From: Calditrichia bacterium
GTDB taxonomy: Bacteria > Calditrichota > Calditrichia > Calditrichales > J004
Direction of reading: 5' to 3'
Assembly (NCBI GenBank): GCA_020635035.1
Contig: JACKAO010000004.1
Location: 1-64,000, forward strand
Length of the DNA: 64,000 bases
Within the stretch, counting starts at the first letter, position 1; every line of letters begins with the position of its first letter. The position numbers and the translations under genes are program-made. The notes under the pieces were generated by a model. It saw only the letters and a list, made by a program, of their open reading frames with translations. It made no database searches and had not been told where the DNA came from. Positions 7,636 through 16,064 of the stretch are shown in pieces.

Positions 7636-9066
7636 ATGGCTAAAAATATTACGGCACGCAGCGTTGATTACTCAAAATGGTATACAGATATCGTCCTTCA
7701 ATCAAAAATGGCGGATTATTCGCCGGTAAAAGGTTCGATGGTGATTCGTCCAAATGGCTATGCTATTTGGGAGATGATTCAGCAAAATCTTGATAAAATG
7801 TTTAAAGATACCGGACATGTTAATGCATATTTCCCTTTGCTGATCCCTGAAAGTTTTATGAAAAAGGAAGCGGAGCATGTGGAAGGTTTTGCCCCTGAAT
7901 GTGCTGTTGTAACGCATGGAGGTGGTCAACCACTTGAAGAACATCTATATATCCGTCCGACATCAGAAACAATCATCTGGAGTATGTACAAAAAATGGAT
8001 TATGAGCTACCGTGATCTGCCTATTTTGATCAATCAATGGGCGAATGTGATGCGCTGGGAAATGCGGACACGTCTTTTCCTGCGTACTTCGGAGTTTCTC
8101 TGGCAGGAAGGTCATACGGCCCATGCAACTGCCGAAGAAGCTGAAGAAGAAACCGTAAAAATGCTTGGAGTATATAAACAATTCGCAGAAGAATATATGG
8201 CTATTCCGGTTATTCCTGGTAAAAAGACGGACTCAGAAAAATTTGCCGGGGCCAAACATACTTACTGTATAGAAGCGATGATGCAGGATCGTAAAGCCTT
8301 ACAGGCAGGAACTTCACACAACCTGGGACAGAATTTTGCAAAAGCATTTGATGTTCAATTCCAGGATAAAGATGGCAGCCGCAGTTTTGTTTATGCCACA
8401 TCCTGGGGTGTTTCAACGAGACTGATTGGCGCACTGATTATGACACATAGCGATGATGATGGTCTTGTTATTCCACCAAAACTGGCTCAGCGTCCGGTAG
8501 TAATCGTTCCAATCTGGAAAAGTGATGAAGAAAAAGAACAGGTTATGGCTTATACGAATGCAATTTATGATGAGCTTAAGGCTGATTACTCAATTATTCT
8601 TGATGACCGTGATCAGTATAAACCCGGTTTTAAATTTGCCGAATGGGAATTACAGGGAATTCCAATCAGGATTGAAATTGGTCCAAAAGACGTTGAAAAG
8701 AATAATGTGGTTTTAGTTCGCAGGGATAACAAACAGAAACAATTTATCAGTCGTGAAGGTATACTTGATAAAGTTAAATCGGAATTAACTCAAATGCAGG
8801 CTGATATGCTTGATAAAGCAAGGGAATACAGAGAAGAATATTCTTATAAGATCGACGATTATGATGAGCTCAAAAAAATAATTGCAAACGATGGTGGTTT
8901 CATTTATTCTCACTGGTGTGGTGATGCGGCATGCGAACAGAAGGTAAAAGATGAAACAAAAGCCACGATTCGTTGTATTCCTTTTGAGCGGGAAAATGAA
9001 AAAGGAAAATGTATTGTTTGCGGGAATGAATCGGATGGGCGTGTTATTTTTGCAAAAGCATATTAA
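7636..9066 (+). CDS. proS: prolyl-tRNA synthetase, archaeal/eukaryotic type
   Basis: A class II aminoacyl-tRNA synthetase of 476 residues that charges tRNA-Pro. Motif 2 is RWEMRTRLFLRTSEFLWQEG. TXE is seen in IRPTSETIIW, and motif 3 lies in the SWGVSTRLIGALI region. The C-terminal zinc-type domain has Cys pairs (HWCGDAACEQK and CIVCGNES), and the protein ends KAY. The short form without the bacterial editing insertion is the archaeal/eukaryotic (type 3) ProRS, also found in parts of the FCB group. The rhomboid gene follows 26 bp downstream. Confidence 0.95.
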   Translation: MAKNITARSVDYSKWYTDIVLQSKMADYSPVKGSMVIRPNGYAIWEMIQQNLDKMFKDTGHVNAYFPLLIPESFMKKEAEHVEGFAPECAVVTHGGGQPLEEHLYIRPTSETIIWSMYKKWIMSYRDLPILINQWANVMRWEMRTRLFLRTSEFLWQEGHTAHATAEEAEEETVKMLGVYKQFAEEYMAIPVIPGKKTDSEKFAGAKHTYCIEAMMQDRKALQAGTSHNLGQNFAKAFDVQFQDKDGSRSFVYATSWGVSTRLIGALIMTHSDDDGLVIPPKLAQRPVVIVPIWKSDEEKEQVMAYTNAIYDELKADYSIILDDRDQYKPGFKFAEWELQGIPIRIEIGPKDVEKNNVVLVRRDNKQKQFISREGILDKVKSELTQMQADMLDKAREYREEYSYKIDDYDELKKIIANDGGFIYSHWCGDAACEQKVKDETKATIRCIPFERENEKGKCIVCGNESDGRVIFAKAY

Positions 9067-9092
9067 TTTCAGGAATTTTTAAAGGTAAATAG

Positions 9093-9923
9093 ATGAATCA
9101 ATATCACAGGTTAGGAACATCAGGAGCATTATCACCGGCCATTAAAAACATTTTGTTTGCTAATGGTGTGTTATTTCTGCTAACCCAACTGAATACAAGT
9201 TTGGGAATGTTTATTAACTATAATTTTGCTCTGAGTGCAGAAGGTGTTTTTGGACAGTTTAAGATATGGCAGCTTGTAACCTATATGTTTCTGCATGGCG
9301 GTTTTTGGCATATCTTTTTTAATATGTTCATCTTGTGGATGTTTGGAACAGAACTTGAGTACAGTTGGGGAACAAAGGAGTTTTTAAAATATTATTTTCT
9401 TACAGGTATCGGTGGTGGAATTTTAAATTTGCTACTCTCCGGTGAACCTACCATTGGAGCGTCAGCAGCGGTGTACGGAATAATGGTCGCTTATGCAATC
9501 AGTTTTCCTGACAGGCTGGTTTATATTTATTTTCTGTTTCCGGTTAAAGTAAAATATTTGATGGGATTTTTAGCTTTATTTGCATTCTTCTCAACAATTG
9601 GGCCCAACACCAGTAACGTCGCTCATGCAGCACACCTTGGCGGAATTGTAATTGGCTTTATTTACCTTAAATATTGGTATCTTTATTACAAGGTTAAAAG
9701 TTTATTAAACAGCACTATGTCATCTTCTTCCGGGAGCAGTGCTAAAATGAAGTTTACAAAAGGCGGTGCTGAAGATAAAACCGAGTTTTATCGTCATAAG
9801 ATTGATGAGCTACTTGATAAGATAAACAAGGTTGGTTATCTGAATTTGACAGATGAAGAGAAGCGACTGTTGGATGAAGGAAGCCGTTACTTAAGAGAGC
9901 ATGATTCTGAAAACTACAACTAA
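9093..9923 (+). CDS. rhomboid family intramembrane serine protease
   Basis: A polytopic membrane protein of 276 residues with about six helices and a soluble C-terminal tail from about residue 200. It has the rhomboid WHIFFNMFILWMFG segment with the oxyanion-side His and Asn. The catalytic Ser124 is in GASAAVYG and the catalytic His181 in HAAHLGG. The usual GASG motif reads GASA here, a conservative change seen in some members. Rhomboids cleave transmembrane segments of substrates within the membrane; the substrate here is unknown. It is probably co-transcribed with proS and ends at a bidirectional terminator. Confidence 0.9.
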   Translation: MNQYHRLGTSGALSPAIKNILFANGVLFLLTQLNTSLGMFINYNFALSAEGVFGQFKIWQLVTYMFLHGGFWHIFFNMFILWMFGTELEYSWGTKEFLKYYFLTGIGGGILNLLLSGEPTIGASAAVYGIMVAYAISFPDRLVYIYFLFPVKVKYLMGFLALFAFFSTIGPNTSNVAHAAHLGGIVIGFIYLKYWYLYYKVKSLLNSTMSSSSGSSAKMKFTKGGAEDKTEFYRHKIDELLDKINKVGYLNLTDEEKRLLDEGSRYLREHDSENYN

Positions 9924-9935
9924 ATTTACTTACAA

Positions 9936-9968
9936 AAAAACCCCGACTTGGCAGAGCCGGGGTTTTTT
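9936..9968. terminator. bidirectional intrinsic terminator between convergent genes
   Basis: AAAAACCCCG pairs with CGGGGTTTTT around a 12-base loop, giving A/T tracts on both sides. It lies between the rhomboid gene (plus) and the acyltransferase gene (minus), so it can end both transcripts. Confidence 0.85.
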
Positions 9969-9983
9969 ATTTGAGTTTAATTT

Positions 9984-11111
9984 TTAGAGATCCTTTTTAT
10001 ACATCCTGTATTTTTTATAAAGTTTAGAGCCAAATGCTTCAATTGCACGATTCATAGCATGATTATCTTCGAGAATCCAGGACATTTCGCCGCCGGTATA
10101 GCCTTTTTCATAAGCTTTGCGTATGGTATTAATGTAAAATATTGACCCTAATCCCAGGGGTTGAAATTCTTTTTTTACACCAAGAATGATTACCCGTACA
10201 GTTTTAATTTTTTTAATGCCAAATAGCAGTTTAAAAATTCCTGTCGGAAATAATTTGCCATCGGGAATCTTTGCCATGACTTCATTTATATTGGGTAGAG
10301 TTACACTAAATCCAATTGGCTTTCCCTGTCTCTCTGCAAAATATAGTAAATCTTCATCCGCAATATCTTTTAAATCATTGGCAATATAGTCAATTTCAGC
10401 ATCGGTGAACGGCACAAAACCCCAGTTGTTACTCCAGGCATCGTTGTAAATTTCTTTCACCAGTTTAATCTCTTCACGCAGATTTTTAACACTAATATTG
10501 CGCAAGGTAATATTATATTTCTCCATCACCTTGCGTGAAACACGTTCCATTTTATCAGTGATATTTTCGTTGGCTTCTTTGGTTCCTGAAAACCAGGCGT
10601 ACAAGTCCTTTGCTTTGGTAAGCCCAGCGTTTTCAATAAGCTTTGGATAAAACGGTTGTGTATGTCGCATCATTAAAAAGGGTGGTGTATCAAAGCCTTC
10701 TATAAGAATACCACATTCGTCATTGGTGGAAGGATTTACCGGTCCGACCATGCTGTCCTTGCCTTCATTTTTAACCCATTTCGCTGCGTGATCAAACAAA
10801 GCATTAACAACTTCCTGATCATCAGCACATTCTAAAAATCCCCAAAAACCTATATTGTCCTTCTGGAATTTATTGTGGTTCTCATTGGTTAACGCGGCGA
10901 TCCGTCCGGCAAGCTTATTATCTCTGTATCCTAAAAACAGTTCTATTTTTGAATGTGAATAAAATGGATTTTTTTTTGTATCCAGAAGTTTATTCCGTTC
11001 TATCCTTAAAGGGCTTACCCAGTTTTTATTGTCTGTATTAGCTTGCCATTCATAGTCTATAAAGGCTTTTTTTTGTGCAGCGGTTTTAACCGGTATTATT
11101 TCTATACTCAT
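9984..11111 (-). CDS. GNAT-fold acyltransferase, probable bacterial ceramide synthase (bCerS-like)
   Basis: The product has 375 residues. Its N-terminal family block has FIDYEWQANTDNKNWVSPL, NPFYSHSKIELFLG and GRIAALTNENHN. Central blocks are GFWGFLECADDQEVVNALF, MVGPVNPSTNDECGILIEG and FDTPPFLMM. The C-terminus has a GNAT-like half (FQPLGLGSIFYINTIRKA). I recognise this as the family annotated GNAT acetyltransferase that includes Caulobacter bCerS, which N-acylates the sphingoid base or its keto precursor. The serine palmitoyltransferase-like gene is 6 bp upstream on the same strand and a CerR-like reductase is divergent, which strongly supports the role. The acyl donor and exact substrate are not visible. 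Confidence 0.65.
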   Translation of the reverse strand: MSIEIIPVKTAAQKKAFIDYEWQANTDNKNWVSPLRIERNKLLDTKKNPFYSHSKIELFLGYRDNKLAGRIAALTNENHNKFQKDNIGFWGFLECADDQEVVNALFDHAAKWVKNEGKDSMVGPVNPSTNDECGILIEGFDTPPFLMMRHTQPFYPKLIENAGLTKAKDLYAWFSGTKEANENITDKMERVSRKVMEKYNITLRNISVKNLREEIKLVKEIYNDAWSNNWGFVPFTDAEIDYIANDLKDIADEDLLYFAERQGKPIGFSVTLPNINEVMAKIPDGKLFPTGIFKLLFGIKKIKTVRVIILGVKKEFQPLGLGSIFYINTIRKAYEKGYTGGEMSWILEDNHAMNRAIEAFGSKLYKKYRMYKKDL

Positions 11112-11117
11112 TTATCC

Positions 11118-12314
11118 TCAAACAGGCTGAATGATATCAATTTCTTTCGCAATTTTGTTCATTATTTCAAGACAGCGATTTAAATGATCGTTTGTATGTG
11201 TTGCCATAAAGCTTGTACGAATTAATGCCTGATCAGGGGCAACTGCAGGGCTGACTACGGCATTTGCATATACACCGGAATCAAAAAGTCTGCGCCAGAA
11301 ATAAAAGGCACGCGCATCATCCCGGATATAAATCGGTACGATCGGAGTGCCGTAACTTTCACCTGTATCAAATCCCAGATTTTGTAATTCTCTGCGCATG
11401 TATGTACCTATTTCCGCAAGGCGTTCTCTTCTTTCTGGTTCATCTTTTATTATTTCCAAAGCTTTTAATGCAGCTGCAGTTGAAGCAGGTGTTGGTGAAG
11501 CACTGAATATAAGGGGACTGGCTGTATGCTTGAGATAATCTATGACATAGCGCGGACCACAAACAAATCCACCGAGTGATGCCAGTGATTTGCTAAAAGT
11601 ACTCATGATAATATCAACATCATCTCCAAACCCAAGGTATTCGCAGCTGCCACGTCCATTGGCACCTAATACACCAACTCCATGAGCTTCATCAATATAA
11701 ATACGTGCTTCATGTCTTTTTGCAATCTGAGTTAATTGTTCAAGATGAACAAGATCACCTTCCATACTGAAAACACCGTCACTTATAATAATTTTGCCTT
11801 TGTCTGATGGTATTTGTGAAATGACTCTTTCAAGGTCTTCCATATCGTTATGACGATATCTTTTTACAGTTGCTCCAAAGCTTGCTCTTGTTCCTGTGTA
11901 TATCGATGCATGATTTGAACGATCGATGATAATTACATCATCTTTGTGAGCCATTGTAGCTATCGCTCCAAGATTGGTTTGATAACCAGTGCTGAAGACA
12001 AGCGCAGCTTCTTTATTCATTAATTCAGCGATCTTTTCTTCCAATTGTACATGGATATCCAAAGTTCCATTCAGGAATCTGGATCCTGAGCAGCTTGTAC
12101 CGTATTTATGTGTCGCATTTACAGCTGCTTCAATAACTCTTGGGTCCATAGTAAGTCCAAGATAATTATTGGAGCCGATCATTAAAACTTCCCGGCCATT
12201 CATTTTTACTGTTGGACCATCATTGCCGGATATAGGTATAAAGTAGGGGTAATTGCCGGATTCGATTGCATCTTTTGCACGAGTATATTCCAGGCACTTC
12301 TTGAAAATATCCAC
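11118..12314 (-). CDS. spt: serine palmitoyltransferase-like alpha-oxoamine synthase
   Basis: A fold-type I PLP enzyme of 398 residues. Visible are the cofactor-stacking His135 in DRSNHAS, YIDEAHGVGVLG with Asp208 and His211, and the Schiff-base Lys242 in STFSKSLASLGG. The family includes BioF, Kbl, HemA and serine palmitoyltransferase. TFSKSLASLGG is closer to the sphingolipid enzyme than to the BioF or Kbl motifs. The reaction would condense serine with a long-chain acyl thioester to 3-ketosphinganine. Neighbours (bCerS-like downstream, CerR-like divergent) fit ceramide synthesis, and no biotin or threonine catabolism genes are nearby. BioF or Kbl remains the alternative. Confidence 0.75.
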   Translation of the reverse strand: MDIFKKCLEYTRAKDAIESGNYPYFIPISGNDGPTVKMNGREVLMIGSNNYLGLTMDPRVIEAAVNATHKYGTSCSGSRFLNGTLDIHVQLEEKIAELMNKEAALVFSTGYQTNLGAIATMAHKDDVIIIDRSNHASIYTGTRASFGATVKRYRHNDMEDLERVISQIPSDKGKIIISDGVFSMEGDLVHLEQLTQIAKRHEARIYIDEAHGVGVLGANGRGSCEYLGFGDDVDIIMSTFSKSLASLGGFVCGPRYVIDYLKHTASPLIFSASPTPASTAAALKALEIIKDEPERRERLAEIGTYMRRELQNLGFDTGESYGTPIVPIYIRDDARAFYFWRRLFDSGVYANAVVSPAVAPDQALIRTSFMATHTNDHLNRCLEIMNKIAKEIDIIQPV

Positions 12315-12395
12315 ATAGCCTCCGCGGAAATTCAGTTACAAATGTAAAATTAATTTAAGTCAGGGTCGTCAGTAAATAAACTTGTTATTTAAAAG

Positions 12396-12424
12396 AGTTT
12401 GCCAAAAAGTGCAAACTTTTTTAA
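12396..12424. promoter_or_regulatory. perfect inverted repeat in the divergent ceramide-gene spacer
   Basis: AGTTTGC (12396-12402) and GCAAACT (12411-12417) are perfect inverted arms around an 8-base centre, and the right arm is followed by a run of T. It lies between the start codons of the serine palmitoyltransferase-like gene (minus) and the CerR-like gene (plus). It could be an operator shared by both units or a leader hairpin/attenuator for the plus unit. Confidence 0.4.
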
Positions 12425-12506
12425 ACTGAATCGCATATAAAGATTCATTAAAAGTTAGTTTTACGACTTTACGAATACGATTAAAAATATGGAAAGTTTG
12501 GATTAG

Positions 12507-13487
12507 ATGAAAGTTTTATTAACAGGGGCTAATGGATTTATTGGAAGTTTTTTAGCGCAAAAGTTAGTAGAAAAAAAGTATGAAGTCCGCTGTTTGGTAA
12601 GGTCTTCGAGTAATTTGCGCTGGATAGCAGATTTGAACACAGAAATCGCATATGGAAACCTTAGTGACAAGAAATCCCTGAAAAATGCAATTAAAGGCGT
12701 TGACTACATTTTTCATCTTGCTGGTGTTACAAAAGCACCTGATAATCGTCTCTATAATAAAGGCAATTTTGAAGGTACCAAAAATCTTATCGATACAATA
12801 ATTGAGAATGGTTTTAGGCTTAAAAGATTTATTTTTTCAAGTTCTCAGGCTGCCTACGGCCCCAGCGCATCGTTTGAACCTGTTAATGAAGAAAATCAGC
12901 GTAATCCTTTAACGGATTATGGAAGAAGTAAATTAAAAGCACACGAATACGTTGAATCGGTTAAAAATAAAATTCCGGTTACAATTGTAATTCCGCCAGC
13001 AGTATATGGCCCGCGTGATACAGATGTGCTGGAGTTTTTTAAAACTGTTAAAATCGGCATAATCCCCCAGTTGGACGGAAAAGATAAATATGCCAGCATT
13101 ATACATGTAAGCGATCTCACAGATGGTATAATAATGGCAGCTGAATCATCCGGAACCATTGGTGGAAGCTATTTTTTAGCGAATCCCAAACCGGTTGCAT
13201 GGAGCGAAATTGCCCGCGTTATACTTGATCAGCTCGGTAAAAGAGCTATCAGGGTAAATATACCATTTCCAATTGTAAACGGTTTTGCAACTGTCACAGA
13301 GATGTATTCTAAACTTACACAAAAACCAAATATAATCAGCCGCCAAAAATTACTGGAAATGAAACAGGATTTTTGGATATGTTCTTCTCAAAAAGCCAAA
13401 AAGGATTTTGGTTTTGAATCAAAAATTGACCTTGAAGAAGGTATAAAGGATACTTTAGCCTGGTATGTCACAAACAATTGGTTATAA
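12507..13487 (+). CDS. NAD-dependent epimerase/dehydratase, probable ceramide reductase (CerR-like)
   Basis: An extended SDR of 326 residues with Rossmann motif TGANGFIGSFLAQ at the N-terminus, active-site Ser region FSSSQAAYGPS and catalytic YGRSK (Tyr and Lys). The C-terminal half is substrate-binding. In Caulobacter, CerR is an SDR of this kind that acts with Spt and bCerS to reduce the keto group in ceramide formation. The divergent pairing with Spt- and bCerS-like genes supports this role. By sequence alone it could be a sugar-nucleotide epimerase or steroid/flavonol-type dehydrogenase. The methyltransferase gene overlaps its end. Confidence 0.65.
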   Translation: MKVLLTGANGFIGSFLAQKLVEKKYEVRCLVRSSSNLRWIADLNTEIAYGNLSDKKSLKNAIKGVDYIFHLAGVTKAPDNRLYNKGNFEGTKNLIDTIIENGFRLKRFIFSSSQAAYGPSASFEPVNEENQRNPLTDYGRSKLKAHEYVESVKNKIPVTIVIPPAVYGPRDTDVLEFFKTVKIGIIPQLDGKDKYASIIHVSDLTDGIIMAAESSGTIGGSYFLANPKPVAWSEIARVILDQLGKRAIRVNIPFPIVNGFATVTEMYSKLTQKPNIISRQKLLEMKQDFWICSSQKAKKDFGFESKIDLEEGIKDTLAWYVTNNWL

Positions 13488-14226
13488 AAAAAGCTGGTAT
13501 AAAGAGTGGTTTGGTGAAGAATACCTGACAGTGTATCAACATCGTGATGATAAAGATGCCCGCAGACTAATTGAACTGATTCACAGAAATATTCAAATAA
13601 ATCCGGATAGTTATCTTCTTGATTTGGCCTGTGGAAATGGCCGTCATTCCTTTCTTCTCTCTAAATTTAATCGAAATGTTGTTGGATTAGATTTATCCGC
13701 CCACCTTTTAAATGAAGCACAAAAACGTAAAATAAATCACGAATCCCCTGCTTTTGTCAGGGCGGACATGCGCTATTTTCCTTTTAATATAAAATTTGAA
13801 GTTATATTTAGCCTTTTCACATCATTTGGTTATTTTGATGATGATGAAAAACATTTCAAAGTGGCTGCAGAGATTTCGGACAGCCTGAAAGATGACGGCT
13901 GGTTTGTAATTGATTATTTTAATCCTGACTATGTAAAAGCAAACCTGGTATCTTCTGGACATAGAATGATAGAAAATTATGAAATCTTTGAAGAGCGTTG
14001 GATTAGCAACGGCAGGGTTCATAAACTAATCCATTTACATAGTTCAGAAGGTGAGAAGAAATTTATTGAGTCTGTTAAGATGTTTGAACATGATGAACTT
14101 GTTTCACTTTTAGGGAAAGCAGGAATTGCGGCTAAAAAGACTTTTGGAAATTATTCCGGTGAATCTTATTCAAAAAGCTCAAAAAGGATGATTATTTTTG
14201 CAAAGAAGGAGATGAATGAATCCTGA
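13465..14226 (+). CDS. class I SAM-dependent methyltransferase
   Basis: The product has 253 residues. Motif I is LLDLACGNGRHSFLLSK, motif II GLDLSAHLLNEA, and a post-motif RADMRYFPF. A typical start SWYKEWFGEEYL follows a short leader. The start overlaps the end of the CerR-like gene by 23 bp, and its own end overlaps bshC by 11 bp, so translation is probably coupled. Similar methyltransferases sit beside bshC in other FCB genomes as I recall, but the substrate is unknown. A role in thiol or lipid modification is speculation. Confidence 0.8.
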   Translation: MSQTIGYKKSWYKEWFGEEYLTVYQHRDDKDARRLIELIHRNIQINPDSYLLDLACGNGRHSFLLSKFNRNVVGLDLSAHLLNEAQKRKINHESPAFVRADMRYFPFNIKFEVIFSLFTSFGYFDDDEKHFKVAAEISDSLKDDGWFVIDYFNPDYVKANLVSSGHRMIENYEIFEERWISNGRVHKLIHLHSSEGEKKFIESVKMFEHDELVSLLGKAGIAAKKTFGNYSGESYSKSSKRMIIFAKKEMNES

Positions 14227-15823
14227 ATTTTTTAAAACAAGTAAACATTTTGAAGCTTACCTTAAGCAAAATGAAAAATTATTGCCTTTTTATGCAGAAA
14301 ATATTGATCCGGATTGGGCGAAACTTGCAGAGCGCGTAACTTCAAGTTTTACCCGAACAGATGTTCTAAAAGAATTAATCCGGCAAAACACTCATTTTAA
14401 AGATGAGCAATGTTTAAAAAATCTTGAATTGCTAAAAGAAAAAAATACAGTTGTTGTTGTTACCGGCCAGCAGCTCGGACTGCTAATTTCTCCACTATAC
14501 ATCATCTATAAAACCATTACCACACTTAAGCTTGCAGAAAAACTTAATAAAGAAATTGATGGATATAATTTTGTTCCTGTTTTCTGGCTAGAAGGAGAAG
14601 ATCATGATTATGAAGAAGTCTGTAAAATAAATGTACCTGATATCTCCGGTAAGTTTACAACTTTTCAGGCAGATGAGAAAAGTTCTGAAAACGGGCTGTC
14701 TTTAAATAAACGCAAACTCACAGAAGATATTGAAAATTTAATTCAGGAATTACAGGAAGTATTGCAGGAAACTGAATTTAGTGCGGAACTTTTTGATTTT
14801 TTGAGAAAAAACTATAAAAAAGATGCAACCTGGATTGGGGCTTTTAAAACACATATTGCTGAGATATTCAAAGATAGCGGATTGCTCTTTTTTAGTGCGG
14901 GCACGGAGACGGTTAAACAGTTGAGTAAACCTTTCTTCGAAAAGGTGATTGTTGAAAATAAATCACTTGTTTCTCTTTTTGAAACCAATTCTGCAGAACT
15001 AATAAAAGCCGGTTATCAGAACCAGGTTCATGTACAAAATGACAAAGCATATCTTTTTCTGAGTTATGAAAATGGTCCACGGCGTTCGCTGTTAAAAAAA
15101 GAGAACAGTTTTTATTTAAAAGAAATTGAAAAAGAATACAGCATTGATCAGCTTTTGCAGACACTTGATGAAAATCCGGCTTGGTTTTCATCTACAGTGT
15201 TAACACGGCCACTTTGGCAAAGTTGGTTGTTGCCAACGGTTTCTTATGTTGCCGGTGGTGCAGAAATTGCTTATTGGGGACAATTACGCAGTGCATTTAA
15301 TCATTTGGCATTACCCATGCCACACATACAACCACGCCACTCGATTACACTTATAGAACCCCGCATCAAGCGCTTCATTGAGAAAAATAAAATAAGCATC
15401 CACAATATTCCTGAAGATAAAGAAGCATTTATTAATGAATATTTCAGTCAAAATAAACTGGCTGATGTAAAAGAACTTTTCTCGGGATTTGAGCAGGACG
15501 CGATTGAAAATCGTGAAAAAGTAAAAAGAATGATTCAGGAGATTGATCCCACCCTGGTTAATCCGACCGAAAAAAGCTATCAATCTATATTGCAGACTAT
15601 CGAAAAGCTTCACGACCGGTTGGTTAACCGGATTAAAGAAAAAGAAGAAACCACAAAAGCACATCTTGAAGCCATTCACGAGGCAATATTACCGAATGGG
15701 ATTTTGCAGGAGCGTATTTTGAGTTCTGTATATTTCCAGAATAAATATGGTTCTGAATGGATAAATAAAATATTTAATGCATTAAGTGAAAACTTTTCCG
15801 AACATCAGATCGTAGAACTATAG
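14216..15823 (+). CDS. bshC: bacillithiol biosynthesis cysteine-adding enzyme BshC
   Basis: The 535-residue protein has the BshC hallmarks VVVVTGQQLGLLISPLYIIYKT, PVFWLEGEDHDYEE and the core block LTRPLWQSWLLPTVSYVAGGAEIAYWGQL. A coiled-coil insertion spans about residues 430-490. BshC adds cysteine to glucosaminyl-malate in the last step of bacillithiol synthesis in the cytoplasm. BshA and BshB are not in this window. The gene overlaps the methyltransferase by 11 bp and belongs to the unit that begins with the CerR-like gene. Confidence 0.93.
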   Translation: MNPEFFKTSKHFEAYLKQNEKLLPFYAENIDPDWAKLAERVTSSFTRTDVLKELIRQNTHFKDEQCLKNLELLKEKNTVVVVTGQQLGLLISPLYIIYKTITTLKLAEKLNKEIDGYNFVPVFWLEGEDHDYEEVCKINVPDISGKFTTFQADEKSSENGLSLNKRKLTEDIENLIQELQEVLQETEFSAELFDFLRKNYKKDATWIGAFKTHIAEIFKDSGLLFFSAGTETVKQLSKPFFEKVIVENKSLVSLFETNSAELIKAGYQNQVHVQNDKAYLFLSYENGPRRSLLKKENSFYLKEIEKEYSIDQLLQTLDENPAWFSSTVLTRPLWQSWLLPTVSYVAGGAEIAYWGQLRSAFNHLALPMPHIQPRHSITLIEPRIKRFIEKNKISIHNIPEDKEAFINEYFSQNKLADVKELFSGFEQDAIENREKVKRMIQEIDPTLVNPTEKSYQSILQTIEKLHDRLVNRIKEKEETTKAHLEAIHEAILPNGILQERILSSVYFQNKYGSEWINKIFNALSENFSEHQIVEL

Positions 15824-15848
15824 CAAGTCATTTAAAAACAAGATATTT

Positions 15849-16064
15849 ATGGTACAGGAAAACAGGCCATTGTGGGAAGATATTCTGAAATTTTCAAAGG
15901 GGAAATACTATCTTGCTATAATTCTTGTACTTGTCGGTTTGCTTGGTCTTGTTGTCCCAATAATTCCCGGTTTACTTTTAATTTTAATGGCCATAGCTCT
16001 GTTTAAAACTGGTTTAATGGCAAAGATCCGCAAAAAGATTAATTCAGTTTTTAAAAAGTATTAG
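15849..16064 (+). CDS. small membrane protein, PGPGW/DUF454-like
   Basis: The product has 71 residues: an acidic/basic N-terminus (VQENRPLWEDILKFSKGKYY), a hydrophobic stretch AIILVLVGLLGLVVPIIPG, then LLLILMAIALF and a basic tail. The central VVPIIPGLLLILMAIALFKT resembles small membrane proteins of the PGPGW/YbaN type. The function is unknown. It is the last gene of the CerR-MT-BshC unit and its stop overlaps the stop of the convergent adenosine deaminase gene. Confidence 0.6.
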   Translation: MVQENRPLWEDILKFSKGKYYLAIILVLVGLLGLVVPIIPGLLLILMAIALFKTGLMAKIRKKINSVFKKY

